A DNA stretch of 64,000 bases from an uncultured Bacteroidota bacterium. GTDB lineage: Bacteria; Bacteroidota; Bacteroidia; Bacteroidales; P3. A program made the translations under genes and the position numbers. The notes under the pieces were generated by a model, which was not told the DNA's origin, ran no database searches, and saw only the letters and a list, made by a program, of their open reading frames with translations. Below, in pieces: positions 62,266 through 64,000 of this stretch (positions are counted from its first letter, which is position 1; the number at the start of each line of letters is the position of its first letter). The stretch covers positions 165,406-229,405 of the forward strand of contig CADALO010000012.1 of the NCBI GenBank assembly GCA_902788805.1, written 5' to 3'.

Positions 62266-62832
62266 ATGTTACAACGTATTCAATCTTTCTATTTAGTACT
62301 GGCAGTTGTAGGCATCATTATGCTCTTCCAGTTCCCGATTGCAACCTACACTATGCCCAATATGACTCGCACCGGCGAGATGACCTCCGAGCTTCAGCTG
62401 ATAGGCAAAGACAGCCGTTACCAGAGCGACAGCCGCGACATCACCGAAATATGCTATATCGGTCAGGACCTTGTGAAGCTTAAAGGCGGCTGGGTGCTGA
62501 GCATTATGGCTGCGCTGGTGGGCGTTGTGGCGCTGGCGAGCATCTTCCTGTTCAAGAACCGCATACTGCAGATGCGTGTTGTCGCTTGCGGCGGACTTCT
62601 GAATATGATATACATATTCCTTGTCTTCTTCTGGGCCATCAACGGCACAGGCGGCAACGGAGGCTATCTGAAAGCCCTGCAAGACCTTCACATCACAACC
62701 GACACCATCGCCGTAAATATGTGGACGCCAGGCACCATCATCCCCATCGTCACGCTGGTATTGCTCTATCTGGCACAGCGTGCCATCAAGAAAGACGAAA
62801 TGAAAGTGCGCGCAGCCGACAGACTTAGATAA
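62266..62832 (+). CDS. DUF4293 family membrane protein
   Basis: The 188-residue protein opens MLQRIQSFYLVLAVVGIIML, the family signature, and has four membrane helices (about 8-26, 72-94, 103-125, 153-172) with an extracytoplasmic loop between the first and second. The tail is basic (KKDEMKVRAADRLR). DUF4293 has no known function and is widespread in Bacteroidota. The ATG follows the repeat array directly, so the leader contains no normal ribosome-binding context. Confidence 0.9.
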   Translation: MLQRIQSFYLVLAVVGIIMLFQFPIATYTMPNMTRTGEMTSELQLIGKDSRYQSDSRDITEICYIGQDLVKLKGGWVLSIMAALVGVVALASIFLFKNRILQMRVVACGGLLNMIYIFLVFFWAINGTGGNGGYLKALQDLHITTDTIAVNMWTPGTIIPIVTLVLLYLAQRAIKKDEMKVRAADRLR

Positions 62833-62886
62833 GCGGAAAGTGGAAATTCCACTTAGCTCTCCCCAAAAATCAACATTCAACTAAAA

Positions 62887-63309
62887 ATGCTATCTCTGAC
62901 TTTCAATAATATTGAGCAGTTGCCAGACGTAGCCCGTCGACTGCTCGAGGAGTTCCCCGACGAACGCTTCTATGCCTTCTTCGGCTCGATGGGAGTCGGC
63001 AAGACGACACTTATCAAAGAGATTTGCACCCAGCTGGGTGTGGAGCAGAACGTCTGCAGCCCCACCTTCGCCATCGTCAACGAGTATGCCGACCGCAACG
63101 GCGAGCCGATATACCACTTCGATTTCTACCGCCTCAAAAACATTGATGAGGCCTACGACATTGGCTACGAGGAGTACTTCTATTCCGGCTGCTGGTGCTT
63201 CACCGAGTGGACCGAGAAGATAGAGCCCCTCCTGCCCGACCACTACCTGCGCATCGACATTATTGAGCAGAACGGCATCCGCACTCTTACTGCCGAGACA
63301 ATAGAATAG
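62887..63309 (+). CDS. tsaE: tRNA threonylcarbamoyladenosine biosynthesis ATPase TsaE
   Basis: The 140-residue protein has the P-loop FFGSMGVGKTTLIKEIC (about 31-47), the switch CSPTFAIVNEY (about 58-68), HFDFYRLKN and FTEWTEKIEPLLP near the C-terminus. It drives the TsaBDE complex that makes t6A37. It follows DUF4293 by 54 bases on the same strand and ends before a strong terminator. Confidence 0.95.
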   Translation: MLSLTFNNIEQLPDVARRLLEEFPDERFYAFFGSMGVGKTTLIKEICTQLGVEQNVCSPTFAIVNEYADRNGEPIYHFDFYRLKNIDEAYDIGYEEYFYSGCWCFTEWTEKIEPLLPDHYLRIDIIEQNGIRTLTAETIE

Positions 63310-63322
63310 TGTCGCCACATAG

Positions 63323-63362
63323 AAAAAAGGCCGGACAAATCATCTGAATTGCCGGCCTTTTT
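63323..63362. terminator. Terminator between tsaE and the lipoprotein gene
   Basis: AAAAAAGGCCGG pairs with CCGGCCTTTTT across a loop of about 17 bases that can fold further (GGCAATT). It can serve both convergent genes. Confidence 0.8.
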
Positions 63363-63405
63363 CACAAGCACCATTGACCTAAAGGGTGCTGGAGAATTTG
63401 TTGAA

Positions 63406-63813
63406 TTAGTGGTTCAACCAGTATCTTGCGAAGTCGCGGAGGAAGACACTGATTTCGGGGGTCATTCTGAAGTCGCCGCCGGTGATGGTGTAGGTTCCGT
63501 CGAGCTCAAACATTACAGTGCCCACAAAGTGTCTGATAATAACACGCGAGGTGGTGAAAGTGGGATGGAATTTGATATCGAATCTGATGCCTCTTCTGCC
63601 AAGGAGCTCATAGCTGCCCCATACAGTCCAGATAGCGCCATTCGAGTCGGTGAAGTTCATAGGGTCTATCGGGAAGTTGACATATTCACCATCTTTTGGA
63701 ACAGACTGTTCTGTCTGGTTGTCGATGGCATCATTTTCTTTATCGCACGACACAAAGGTGAGGCTGCCGAGGGTCATAACGGCCAAAAAGGCCAATGTGA
63801 ATATTTTTTTCAT
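63406..63813 (-). CDS. Small lipoprotein of unknown function
   Basis: The start at MKKIFTLAFLAVMTLGS (63813) gives 135 residues. The lipobox TFVSCDKEND puts the lipidated Cys at about residue 23; the D at +2 and acidic residues fit Bacteroidota surface-export signals. The mature part is beta-rich, opening with PKDGEYVNFPIDPMNFTD and WTVWGSYELLGRRGIRFDIK, perhaps a lipocalin-like fold. I do not recognise a family. The stretch from 63814 to 64000 is AT-rich with no gene. Confidence 0.75.
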   Translation of the reverse strand: MKKIFTLAFLAVMTLGSLTFVSCDKENDAIDNQTEQSVPKDGEYVNFPIDPMNFTDSNGAIWTVWGSYELLGRRGIRFDIKFHPTFTTSRVIIRHFVGTVMFELDGTYTITGGDFRMTPEISVFLRDFARYWLNH

Positions 63814-64000
63814 TTTGATCGTTTTTTTTGTTGATAAATACTTTTTTTTAAACAACGTTCTAAAGATTTATATAGCAGGGTCTCGCAACATTATAATGCA
63901 TTTGTCTAATCCAACGCGAGAGAGAAAAAACCTTAACCAATAATCTTTAAAACAATAATCTTAATGAGCTGGTGTCTTCCAAAGAAGAACATTAATAGAG

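Overview
This window looks like a chromosomal segment of a member of the Bacteroidales (phylum Bacteroidota). The evidence is a PorP/SprF plus OmpA-like protein pair and two proteins with type IX secretion (T9SS) C-terminal sorting domains, many Bacteroidota-restricted families (DUF6266, DUF4919, DUF4419, DUF4293), and several promoters with the Bacteroidota architecture TTTG, about 19 bp, TAnnTTTG. Genus and species cannot be read from the sequence. Genes are tightly packed on both strands, often with 4-base ATGA overlaps. Mobile-element genes, rRNA and CRISPR arrays were not seen.

Layout. 0-1.5 kb: ECF sigma factor operon (minus) running off the left edge. 1.8-3 kb: DUF6266 protein and a small unknown. 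3-5.5 kb: compact type II restriction-modification cassette (HTH-fused C5 methyltransferase, divergent controller protein, PD-(D/E)xK-like endonuclease candidate). 5.5-15.1 kb: minus-strand operon TamB-like / GT9 glycosyltransferase / NAGPA-type glycosidase / AddA-like helicase-nuclease. 15.6-20 kb: tsaD, then the PorP/SprF and OmpA-like pair. 20-27 kb (minus): FAH-family enzyme, DUF4919, exonuclease, kdsA, four-helix-bundle protein, acyl-CoA ligase, DHOD-like protein. 27.4-36 kb: TPR membrane protein, GH3, DUF4419 lipoprotein, two outer-membrane barrels, nucleoside-recognition membrane protein, purE. 36-43 kb: a large T9SS cargo protein, a P-loop/dCMP deaminase fusion, a second T9SS cargo, DUF2147. 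43-52 kb (minus): mnmE, membrane protein, uvrA, exported protein, galK, galM. 52-54 kb: an orphan Card1-like CARF-nuclease, tRNA-Ser and two tRNA-Asn. 54-64 kb: nnrD-like, M16 peptidase, cdaA, folP, DUF1599, DoxX-like, DUF4293, tsaE and a lipoprotein.

Cell-envelope functions dominate (TamB, GT9, KdsA, porins, T9SS parts and cargo), mixed with tRNA modification (TsaD, TsaE, MnmE), DNA repair (AddA-like, UvrA), galactose use and nucleotide or folate metabolism.

The most unusual content lies in the repeats. Five intergenic elements of 101-117 bp are long palindromes built from 11-bp iterons with shared ACCAAC-type ends; one is a mathematically perfect 58+1+58 bp palindrome. A second set is heptamer repeats ([AG]CGGAGA and relatives) that sit in frame inside uvrA, a GH3 gene and a DUF1599 gene and form the C-terminus of the last. 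A third set is octamer arrays (AGTTTGAG / CCCTTTAA type) that fill whole gaps between co-directional genes. The defence-like genes (R-M cassette, Card1-like nuclease, P-loop/deaminase fusion) are dispersed, not gathered in an island.
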